Below the pieces are notes generated by a model, which worked only from the letters and a program-made list of their open reading frames with translations, was not told the DNA's origin and ran no database searches. This document shows positions 1 to 9,100 of a stretch of 64,000 nt of DNA, one piece after another. Each line of letters starts with the position of its first letter. Positions within the stretch are counted from its first letter, which is position 1. The position numbers and the translations under genes are program-made. This DNA comes from Ascidia mentula (taxonomy: Eukaryota; Chordata; Ascidiacea; Phlebobranchia; Ascidiidae), in NCBI GenBank assembly GCA_947561715.1, contig OX387198.1, positions 17,608,001-17,672,000 of the forward strand. Direction: 5' to 3'.

Positions 1-53
1 AGCATGATGTATCACACACATGTTGTTTGTGAATGAATTTGTTTTGTGTTTAG

Positions 54-882
54 AACAATTCTACTTAGTGTGATTTCCCTTCTGAATGAACCGAATACTT
101 TCTCTCCTGCAAATGTTGATGCTTCAGTTATGTACAGGAGATGGAAAGAATCCAGGGGATTGGACAAAGAGTATGAGAACATCATACGGTGTGTTTTTTT
201 TTAATTTTTATAAATTTTAAAGCGTTTTGTTTGTGTTTTGGTTACTTTTCCAAAATTAACCAGTTTGTGGTTGGGTTATAATGTAAAAAGCTACAGTTTA
301 CAAGTTATTTCAAAATGTTAATGACATTACATGCCAACAGATATATATGCACAAAAAATAATCTTTTTTAGCATTTGGTTAAATATAATGCCCTATTTTA
401 TAATTGTATGTGTTAATCCATACAACTCCTGGACATTTAGACACTTTTTGCCTCCCTGACACAATTTTCACAATCCCGAATGCATGGCAAAGTATTGTAG
501 CATAAACTAATTAATAATTTGGTGGCCAACATCGTCCAACTTAACCCCTGTGATTGAGTAACCGTCCTTTTCATTACTGTGTGAAGATAAGGTTACAATA
601 TTAGTCTGTTTACACACAAACTTATATGTTAGCAAACAAGTTGAAGATTCACGAAAAGATGCTGAAAAAGATGGAGTCGTCGTCCCAACTACAGTGTCAG
701 AGTACTGCATCAAGACCAGGCTGCCCAGCAAGGACTCAAATGCCTCGAACGACATAACGGACATATTTTTTGAAGATGATGATGACGATTATGGATTGAA
801 TGCCGACTATGAAGATGATGACGATGAAGATGAAACAGAAGATTATGGTGATGATGACAGTGGAGCGCATGATGAAATATAA
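54..882 (+). CDS. cdc34: CDC34/UBE2R-type ubiquitin-conjugating enzyme E2, 3' part
   Basis: Two coding exons, 54-188 and 633-882; the 5' exons lie outside the window. The first reads [20 protein letters not shown] and ends ..YENIIR; the second begins [20 protein letters not shown] and runs to a TAA at 880-882. This is the C-terminal half of the UBC fold of CDC34, after the catalytic cysteine, followed by the acidic tail typical of the UBE2R family (long Asp/Glu runs such as EDDDDDY and [12 protein letters not shown]). In CDC34 this tail binds the basic canyon of cullin and drives fast SCF-dependent K48 chain formation. The intron is phase 2 with GT at 189 and AG at 631-632, and the Arg codon is split cg|c. 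The exon is part of a duplicated block (see 3938-4187). Family identity is sure; UBE2R1 versus UBE2R2 cannot be decided in a tunicate. Confidence 0.93.
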
Positions 883-1230
883 CTTACATGCAATATGTTT
901 TCTCTTATTTTATCGGCAATTTTTTGATAAGCTTGTTGTACACATGAAATGTTATGTATCTTCCAAATGTTGCTTACTTTTTACTTAACTTGCAGGTAAC
1001 TTTTACTGTTGGAACAAAAAAAACATGCTTCTATTAATAAGATAGTCCTTAAATTTGTACCAGTTTATTTGTTTTTACTCCCCGTCTGTTTTATAATTAA
1101 CATCACCATCCACAAATTTGTTTGCAATAGTATGTATTTACAAAAACAACTAACACTTCTTTCGACTTTAATTTGAAGTTAACTCAAGTAATATACTGTG
1201 CATACCAAGTTGACGCAAAATATTTCTCAG
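633..1230. repeat. Duplicated segment A, copy 1 (598 bp)
   Basis: Holds the CDC34 last exon, its 3' UTR and flank, and ends ..CAAAATATTTCTCAG. It recurs with the same length at 3938-4535. Copy 1 is followed by repeat B; copy 2 is followed by a different sequence starting TGTCTTATGCATC. I found no mismatch by eye. Confidence 0.9.
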
Positions 1231-2058
1231 GCCGCATCTCTCAATTAAATCCCAAAAATTGAGTTTTAGAAGTCATTTGTTATTGTGCACCTGGTTACAG
1301 TTTCTCTTGTTTGCCAAAAACAATTGCCGGGTCTGATGACTCATGAAGGGGGTCTACTATTGCTGAACAGAAAAAAAAATTGATTGCAGCTGCATTAAGA
1401 CAGCACATTGGGGGGTTTTGCAAAGGCTAACTGCTAAATTGTCAGTCCTAGGGGGTGTACAAACAGCACCGGTGGGGCCCAAAGACAATTACAAGACATC
1501 TAATTCTTCATGAATTGTGTAGAGGAGGGTTGGTGGCTTCACTTAATCGCAAATGGAGGTAACTTTCTCTGATTCATTTTTTCACAAAACAAACCTACAC
1601 CTTTTTCTGCTTTTTTGACCAAAATAATGGCCAACAGAGGGTCAAAATGCCCCCGGGGGAGCAGTTTAAGTAGTTATTTTGATTATAAATTTGGCCACAA
1701 TTCCTTGCCAAGGGTCCGCACTAACAGAAAATCACAAATTGAACATACTTTCTCTGATTCATTTTTTCACAAAATCAACCTCAATATTTGGGTAGTTTTT
1801 CAGCTACATGTACAACAGCACCCTCTACCAATTTACTGCCTGACTAATAGCCCTGAAAAACAAACTAAAACTGCCCCAAACACGCTGAAAATCGCCCTGG
1901 CAACAGCCTGTTCATCTGCGCTCATTCAACCAAAACACTGGCGCCCATGCATGACCCATTGCATTGTTACACACAATTTTACTCTGTTACGCAGGAGTTC
2001 GAGAAGGGCAATTCCCAACCGGGAAAGTCTTTTCCATAGAAATACAGAGATGCGGCCT
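1229..2058. repeat. Repeat B, copy 1: about 830-bp non-coding element with 13-bp inverted ends
   Basis: Starts AGGCCGCATCTCT and ends AGAGATGCGGCCT, a perfect 13-bp terminal inverted repeat. The part 1231-2049 recurs at 3119-3937. The open frames inside have no recognisable protein, so this looks like a non-autonomous DNA element. I see no clear target-site duplication, so the superfamily is open. Confidence 0.65.
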
Positions 2059-3116
2059 TCAATATAGGCCATTTTCCCAGAATCTCAAATTCCCTATTAA
2101 ATACAAAACACAGGACCTTCATTGGTTACCATGTGAAGTTTTATGCCTGGTTGACCAGCGGGCCCAGAGTTTCGGCTGTTTTTGTGACACCACCTACAGT
2201 GCTGTATATGGCCCAGTCAACAGCCTTAGAGCAAGTGTGTGTTCTGGGTGGAAAGATGTGCTTTCAAAACAGAAAGTCATTCATATACATGCACAACAAT
2301 ATCCTAGAACTTGCAAGGCACCACTCACATGCAGGTACTCATGCCTAATTAAAGTAATTAAATGGTAATTAGCCAAAATCCAAAGGCTAGTCAGGTACAT
2401 GCATATGGTAAAAAATCATACGTGTCTCAAAAACATGAAAACAAGATGAAAGTGATGCAATTAAGTGGCCTGAAAGCACAAGCCAAGTGTGTATTTAATA
2501 AAAGTTAATAGCACAGCAACACTAGAAATTATTTACAGACAAGCTAGTGTAATACAGACCTACAATGTGATGATGAATTGCATCAGTCCTGATGGTCCAA
2601 GTGTCTCAGTTTTTCAGTATGAAGCAACATTTGAATGGCAGCGACTGCCCTCTGTGGCAATAAATATAGTGATTAATTTACAAAATAATGTCATTTCATT
2701 GGTTATGAACATGCAAAATGTTAATTACAGTTAATTCAGGACTTTGACAAGCATGGATTACTGACAAAACACCACGGTAGGTGAGAAAGCATATGTACAC
2801 AATGCCTTGATGGAAGAGGTACATATCACACAAAGTTTCACACAAATTAAACGCGCAATGTGTTGCGGAATGGTAATGCAAGGAATACATGCCTGCCATG
2901 CAATTTTTTTCGCCTGTTAATAGTCCGCGCCCCAAGAATCAACCATAGGATTTATGTGCAAAAATCAGAAAAAAATTGTTTTGTGCCCACTAGGTGGCAA
3001 TGAGTGACTGGAGCAGCTTCCAAAGCAGTTTGTGTTCTTCAAAATACATAAGTCTACACACTTTAGGAAAAATTAGACCTATATTGTGCCATTTTAGAAA
3101 TCTCATTTTTTCCTTA
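2059..3116. other. Single-copy spacer C between the two B repeats
   Basis: About 1.06 kb of AT-rich sequence present once in the window. Short open frames on both strands show no family resemblance, and I see no RNA gene. It is bounded on both sides by copies of repeat B. Confidence 0.6.
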
Positions 3117-3937
3117 AGGCCGCATCTCTCAATTAAATCCCAAAAATTGAGTTTTAGAAGTCATTTGTTATTGTGCACCTGGTTACAGTTTCTCTTGTTT
3201 GCCAAAAACAATTGCCGGGTCTGATGACTCATGAAGGGGGTCTACTATTGCTGAACAGAAAAAAAAATTGATTGCAGCTGCATTAAGACAGCACATTGGG
3301 GGGTTTTGCAAAGGCTAACTGCTAAATTGTCAGTCCTAGGGGGTGTACAAACAGCACCGGTGGGGCCCAAAGACAATTACAAGACATCTAATTCTTCATG
3401 AATTGTGTAGAGGAGGGTTGGTGGCTTCACTTAATCGCAAATGGAGGTAACTTTCTCTGATTCATTTTTTCACAAAACAAACCTACACCTTTTTCTGCTT
3501 TTTTGACCAAAATAATGGCCAACAGAGGGTCAAAATGCCCCCGGGGGAGCAGTTTAAGTAGTTATTTTGATTATAAATTTGGCCACAATTCCTTGCCAAG
3601 GGTCCGCACTAACAGAAAATCACAAATTGAACATACTTTCTCTGATTCATTTTTTCACAAAATCAACCTCAATATTTGGGTAGTTTTTCAGCTACATGTA
3701 CAACAGCACCCTCTACCAATTTACTGCCTGACTAATAGCCCTGAAAAACAAACTAAAACTGCCCCAAACACGCTGAAAATCGCCCTGGCAACAGCCTGTT
3801 CATCTGCGCTCATTCAACCAAAACACTGGCGCCCATGCATGACCCATTGCATTGTTACACACAATTTTACTCTGTTACGCAGGAGTTCGAGAAGGGCAAT
3901 TCCCAACCGGGAAAGTCTTTTCCATAGAAATACAGAG
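3117..3937. repeat. Repeat B', copy 2, right inverted end missing
   Basis: Direct repeat of 1231-2049 with the same 819-bp length. The left inverted end is intact; the right end stops at ..ATACAGAG and is joined straight to segment A', so the last eight bases (ATGCGGCC) of the element end are absent. Confidence 0.8.
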
Positions 3938-4187
3938 CAAACAAGTTGAAGATTCACGAAAAGATGCTGAAAAAGATGGAGTCGTCGTCCCAACTACAGT
4001 GTCAGAGTACTGCATCAAGACCAGGCTGCCCAGCAAGGACTCAAATGCCTCGAACGACATAACGGACATATTTTTTGAAGATGATGATGACGATTATGGA
4101 TTGAATGCCGACTATGAAGATGATGACGATGAAGATGAAACAGAAGATTATGGTGATGATGACAGTGGAGCGCATGATGAAATATAA
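3938..4187 (+). pseudogene. Second copy of the CDC34 terminal exon
   Basis: This stretch repeats the last CDC34 exon (633-882) base for base as far as I could compare, including the acidic tail and stop. It starts exactly at the exon's first base and is preceded by a usable AG (3936-3937), but the upstream sequence is repeat B rather than the normal intron end. No second copy of the preceding exon is present. It could serve as an alternative identical last exon, be a silent duplicate, or be an assembly product. Without the 5' exons it cannot encode an enzyme alone, so it is listed as a partial duplicate rather than a gene. Confidence 0.8.
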
Positions 4188-4535
4188 CTTACATGCAATA
4201 TGTTTTCTCTTATTTTATCGGCAATTTTTTGATAAGCTTGTTGTACACATGAAATGTTATGTATCTTCCAAATGTTGCTTACTTTTTACTTAACTTGCAG
4301 GTAACTTTTACTGTTGGAACAAAAAAAACATGCTTCTATTAATAAGATAGTCCTTAAATTTGTACCAGTTTATTTGTTTTTACTCCCCGTCTGTTTTATA
4401 ATTAACATCACCATCCACAAATTTGTTTGCAATAGTATGTATTTACAAAAACAACTAACACTTCTTTCGACTTTAATTTGAAGTTAACTCAAGTAATATA
4501 CTGTGCATACCAAGTTGACGCAAAATATTTCTCAG
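3938..4535. repeat. Duplicated segment A', copy 2 (598 bp)
   Basis: Same 598 bases as 633-1230, in direct orientation but after repeat B' rather than before B. Its left edge coincides with the first base of the CDC34 exon. Confidence 0.9.
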
Positions 4536-4779
4536 TGTCTTATGCATCTCTGGTGGGGCATTTGCTTGTATTTTTGGAAATATTTTGTTCGATAAATGAG
4601 AAAAAAATTTTACCCACGGCAAAGTAGTGTAAATTTTGAAACAATAGTAAATGTTGACTCTTCTGCCTAGTATATATCCCAACATCCAGTTATGTACTAA
4701 CAGTTAAAAGAAACACCTCTACATTCAGATGTAAATAGCAACAATTTTAAATCAGTGTCAATGTAACCTATTACAGCAG
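4536..4779. other. CDC34 downstream flank
   Basis: Follows segment A' and is probably the original downstream flank of the CDC34 gene. No gene or further repeat is recognised; the last 12 bases are the left target-site copy of the SINE. Confidence 0.4.
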
Positions 4780-5148
4780 GTTCACAGGCTTCGCAGCCAA
4801 GCTGGATCAGCCACTTTTCCCGACAAGTCGGAGCGAGATCTGAAAAATCAAGCTCCCGGTGAGGTTTGAACTCACGACCCTGGGCTAACCAGGCCCAACG
4901 CTCTGCCAACTGAGCTCAGTGGCTTCACGGGGTATATTGTGGCCAAGGTACACTGGTGCGCAAGCGCACAACTTGTCAGGCGACCTTCACATGCGTAGAG
5001 GATCTCCACCACCGTAATCAGACAACGCAGAAGTAATGCCATGCTTACGCATAGCTCAAGGCGGGATCGCCCCACTGCGCAGGCCCTTTATATTTGGCGA
5101 TCACAGCTCTAATATTCTGATCATAAGGTTCACAGGCTTCGCAGACAA
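4780..5148 (-). mobile_element. tRNA-derived composite SINE with 12-bp target-site duplication
   Basis: Flanked by the direct repeat CTATTACAGCAG (4768-4779 and 5149-5160). On the minus strand, about 4925 to 4790, it carries tRNA-like Pol III boxes: an A-box-like TGAGCTCAGTTGGCAGAGCG and a B-box-like GTGAGTTCAAACC. The motif GTTCACAGGCTTCGCAG occurs at both ends of the element, as 4780-4796 and again near 5128-5144. A related copy lies in a fibrillin intron (25826-25955). It resembles the composite tRNA-like SINE described from Ciona, but I cannot confirm the family without a library search. Confidence 0.75.
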
Positions 5149-5160
5149 CTATTACAGCAG

Positions 5161-6106
5161 TTGTTTATTTATAGGTTTTTACCAACCCAAACAATTTTTA
5201 TTTTCGAAGTGCCAAAGAAAGCATTAAAACACCTGTTTCATGTTTACAATATTTTAGTCATACATTTTTTTCTAAATAGCTAGCTACATTGAAGATATGA
5301 GCAGAGTACATATGTTTCACCTTTTTGCTTTGTCACAAATGATAGGTTTCTGGCAAAAAAAGGGAAAATGCTAATACACCACGACAAGCCAGGTCATAAT
5401 CCTCGATTTACATATAAGTCTATGCCGCATAGATCAAGCGATCATTAACTGTACAATATAGTATTGTATTTTAATTTTTTGTAAATAAAAAAAATAACAG
5501 GCGGTTGTTTTCTTCACACCTGACCGTAACGTTCGCATATGTTATCCTGATAGACTCCACAAAGTTCAAAAAATTTAAAACGTTTCAACATTCTGCAAAA
5601 AAATTTCACTCTAAATAAAAATAAACTTTATGACTCGCAAGCGACAAAGTGTTTGTACTTTAGGTGGTTCGGTAATTTTGTAAGGAAACGCAAACTTTTT
5701 GTTCCTAAGGCAACGTCATTACGCTTTGATTGTTTGTTATGAAATGTTGACCCCAACCCGAAAAATACTTCAACCACACCAATGGATTTATTTGTTATGT
5801 TGATATTTACCCAAATTACAAGCAGCCAAATGGTTAAATAGTAAAAAGATATTGAGAAAAGCTAGCTCTTTGTATTAGGACAGAATTACATTGCTCTTTA
5901 TTTAAGTTGCTTGATCTTATGTGTTTGATATTAACGCAAATATTTGTGGAAATACCAATGGTCGTAATATCATATTCACTGTCAAACAAAAATTATGGTT
6001 TTAACTTTTGTGCAATGCACACAGTGACAGTGCATGTTGATTTTATAGAAATTTTGAATAAAGATAAAGCTGTTTTAAGGATTCTAAATAATGTTTATAT
6101 TGTTTA
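5161..6106. other. Intergenic, upstream region of the TTLL gene
   Basis: AT-rich, with no credible coding potential on either strand. It ends in a pyrimidine-rich stretch and TTTAG at 6103-6107, which could be a 3' splice site for the 5' end of the TTLL mRNA. Confidence 0.4.
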
Positions 6107-6107
6107 G
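6096..6107 (+). promoter_or_regulatory. Candidate 3' splice acceptor just before the TTLL start
   Basis: TTATATTGTTTAG lies 20 bases upstream of the ATG at 6128. No matching 5' exon or donor is visible nearby. Ascidians add a spliced leader to many mRNAs at such acceptors, so this may be a trans-splice site; a distant 5' UTR exon is the alternative. Confidence 0.35.
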
Positions 6108-6127
6108 TGACATGGTTGTTTGCTAAA

Positions 6128-9100
6128 ATGGCTTATGACCAACATAATCAAATGGCCCCTGTCGCAAATGTTCCAAAAATTAAAGGATCTGTTTCTGAAA
6201 TAACCCTGGCTAGAGATGACATTACAATAAAAGGTGATTTGGTTAGTCCTACCGATCAAGAGATTGAAAGTGACAGTGAAGATCAAGTTGAAAGTGGTGG
6301 AGCAAATATTCCTCATGTTAGTTCATCTTTACTTCTAATTGATTGTCAACTACCCAAAAAGTTATCGATGCACACAGTGGAGGATGCTGGTGACTCTTTG
6401 GAAGATAAAAAGAAAACGGATATCAATTGCTTATCTCTGAAAGGTAGTAGTTGTCACAACATTATTTAAAACAGTTTGCATAGTTTGCTTGTCATGTAAG
6501 GTAACTAATTTATTGGCATTTACACCAGCTTATTTATATTTGTTTGAACATGTTGTAATGAAAAACTTGTTACGGTGGTTTGATAAAAAATTGTGGCAAC
6601 TCAGCATCTACGCACATCATTAAGTTACTTTGTTCCAACTATTGTACTACCCTGGAAAAATGAAAACTTGGCGCCTATGGTACCACCTATTTGGAAATAT
6701 GAAACATGATGTATTACAAATGTGTTTTTTTAAATAGATGAGCTGCTTCTTTCACATGATGAGATTGTGGAAACAAATGATGATCTTCTTGGTGAAAGCG
6801 CAGAAGTTCCAGGGGAAGATCAAAATGATGGTGTAAAAAAAGATGAAGACACAGGTTCAGTTACGTGTTCAAGTCCTTCAAGAAAAAAGAAAAAGAAGAA
6901 AAAAAAGTATATACGTATTAATTGTGACAATCTGTACTCTGTAGTATTTGCATTCAAACCCAAATTAGATACTGTATACCAATGCAATATGTTTTTTAAA
7001 GAAAATTAAGTGCTTATTTGAGCACTTAGCCATTATTAGCTGAATATTCACTGAATGCCTTTTTATTAGGTGGATAGGCATATGTACATCCAACTGCAAG
7101 TATGAAAGTGGTAAGAAGTTTCTTATATGTTGCTAAAAACTTGAATCAAATTTTGTTATGTTTATCAACTTACTTTAGTCCATACAAGAATGTCAGAATG
7201 TATGGGGCTTTTCACTTAATTTTTGTTGATGTACGTTTATGATTTTCAGTTAGGAGAATGAGCAGAAAGTTTGGAATGAAAGAAATATCAGATGATGATG
7301 ATTGGACTGTGTTTTGGACTGATTACTCAGTTTCTTTGGAAAGGGTGATGGAAATGAAAAGGTTTCAAGTGAGATAATATGTTTGTATTTTAAAATTTAA
7401 TACTTTTTCTTACTTTGCGATATTTCTATACAACACACCAACCAAAACCATTGCAATTCCATCCTTTTTTAAAACCTAAAGTTATCCTTCAACAAAATTT
7501 TTGGTTTTGTTTGCTTGTGCAGAAAATTAACCATTTTCCTGGAATGAATGAAATTTGCAGAAAAGATTTCCTTGCCAGAAACCTTAATCGATTGCATAAA
7601 CTCTTTCCCAAAGAATATGCATGCTTTCCAAAAACATGGTGTCTTCCTGCAGAGTAAGTTCAATTTTGAAACAATGCCTTACTTTCAACTACTTCAAACA
7701 TCAATTTGGCAAATGTTTAGTTACAGTGATTTCCAAGCTTACTGTAGATCAAAAAAGAACAAGACATTTATATGCAAACCTGAAAGTGGATGCCAAGGAC
7801 GAGGAATTTTTATCACCAAAAACCCTAAAGATATTAAACCAGGGGAGCACATGATTTGTCAACAGTATTTAAACAAGGTGGGTTTAAAATTGTATCGATA
7901 TTCAAATAATTAGTAGGAATTGTAGCATGTACTGTAAAAGAAACCACACAAAGCACTTGCTTTTAAACAGGATTAGCCTAAAGGGCAGTGATCGCTAGTT
8001 TATCTACAGTTGTGCTTCAGATCCTTATATTTGAGACTGGTCATGCTGTTAAAGAATACATTTTTACCCTGTTAGAATAAAGTTAATTTTTAATGCAGTG
8101 CCTGACCATAGATGGTTTTAAGTTTGATTTCCGGTTGTATGTCTTGGTTACTTCCTGTGATCCACTCAGGATTTTTATGTACAAAGAAGGTTTGGGAAGG
8201 TTTGCTACAAAAAAATATCAGGAACCAACGAATCACAATATGGTATTCACCATGTTTACACATAAACTTGCTGGAATTATATGAAGTTTTATTTAGGATG
8301 AAGTTTGCATGCATTTAACAAATTATGCAATAAATAAAAACAGTGAAGATTTCATACGTGATGATGAATGTGGAAGCAAACGTAAAATCGCAACAGTTTG
8401 TCAATGGTTGGAAGATCATGGATATGATGTACCTAAAATGTGGAGCAACATTGAGGTTAAATTGTTCAAATTGTTATTTAGTTTTTGCTATTTTAAAGAT
8501 GTGACAATTTTAGGATGTTGTGATCAAAACTTTGATTTCTGCACACCCAATTTTAAAACATAATTACCGAACTTGTTTTCCAAACCATGTTCGTGGAAGT
8601 GCTTGTTTTGAGATTTTGGGTTTTGATATCATGCTCGACAAAAAGTTAAAAGCTTGGATTTTGGAGGTAATAATATTTCTTTTGCAAGTTGGACAAATTT
8701 ATTTGAGTGCAAGTTTATTATAATAGGATATTCTGTGTTTAGCCTAATCACATTAGATAAGCGATATCTGTCTGCCATGACTATTTTAGGGATAATATCA
8801 TGTTACATTTGTAAAGATAGGTCTGTAATTTAATCTGGTGTTGCGGTTGTGGTGTTATCAACAGTTTGTTATATTGTTTAAAATCTTGGTTGTTGCCCTC
8901 ATTGAACTTTAAAAGAAAAAAATGTTTCTTTATAGTTTGAAAACTGTTTATTGTTTAAAAATTTTCTGCATGTTGTATCTGAAGAAAGTAAAAAAAAATT
9001 TTTTCATTCCAAAACAATAAAACTCTTATTTGAGGTGAATCATTCCCCTTCATTTCACACTGATGCAAAACTGGACAAAGAAGTAAAGGAAGGTTTGCTT

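Noticed and set aside
1615-2067. 150-codon open frame in repeat B (and its twin at 3503-3949)
   Set aside because: No recognisable motif, composition unlike a protein, and it lies within a repeat with inverted ends.
1229-3937. Repeats B and B' around spacer C as an LTR-type element
   Set aside because: The repeats start with AGGCC rather than TG..CA, there is no primer-binding site or polypurine tract, the spacer has no related coding sequence, and B has inverted ends of its own.
4800-4925. A true tRNA gene on the minus strand
   Set aside because: The Pol III boxes are good but the arms do not close into a proper cloverleaf, and the sequence continues into a SINE body with target-site duplication.
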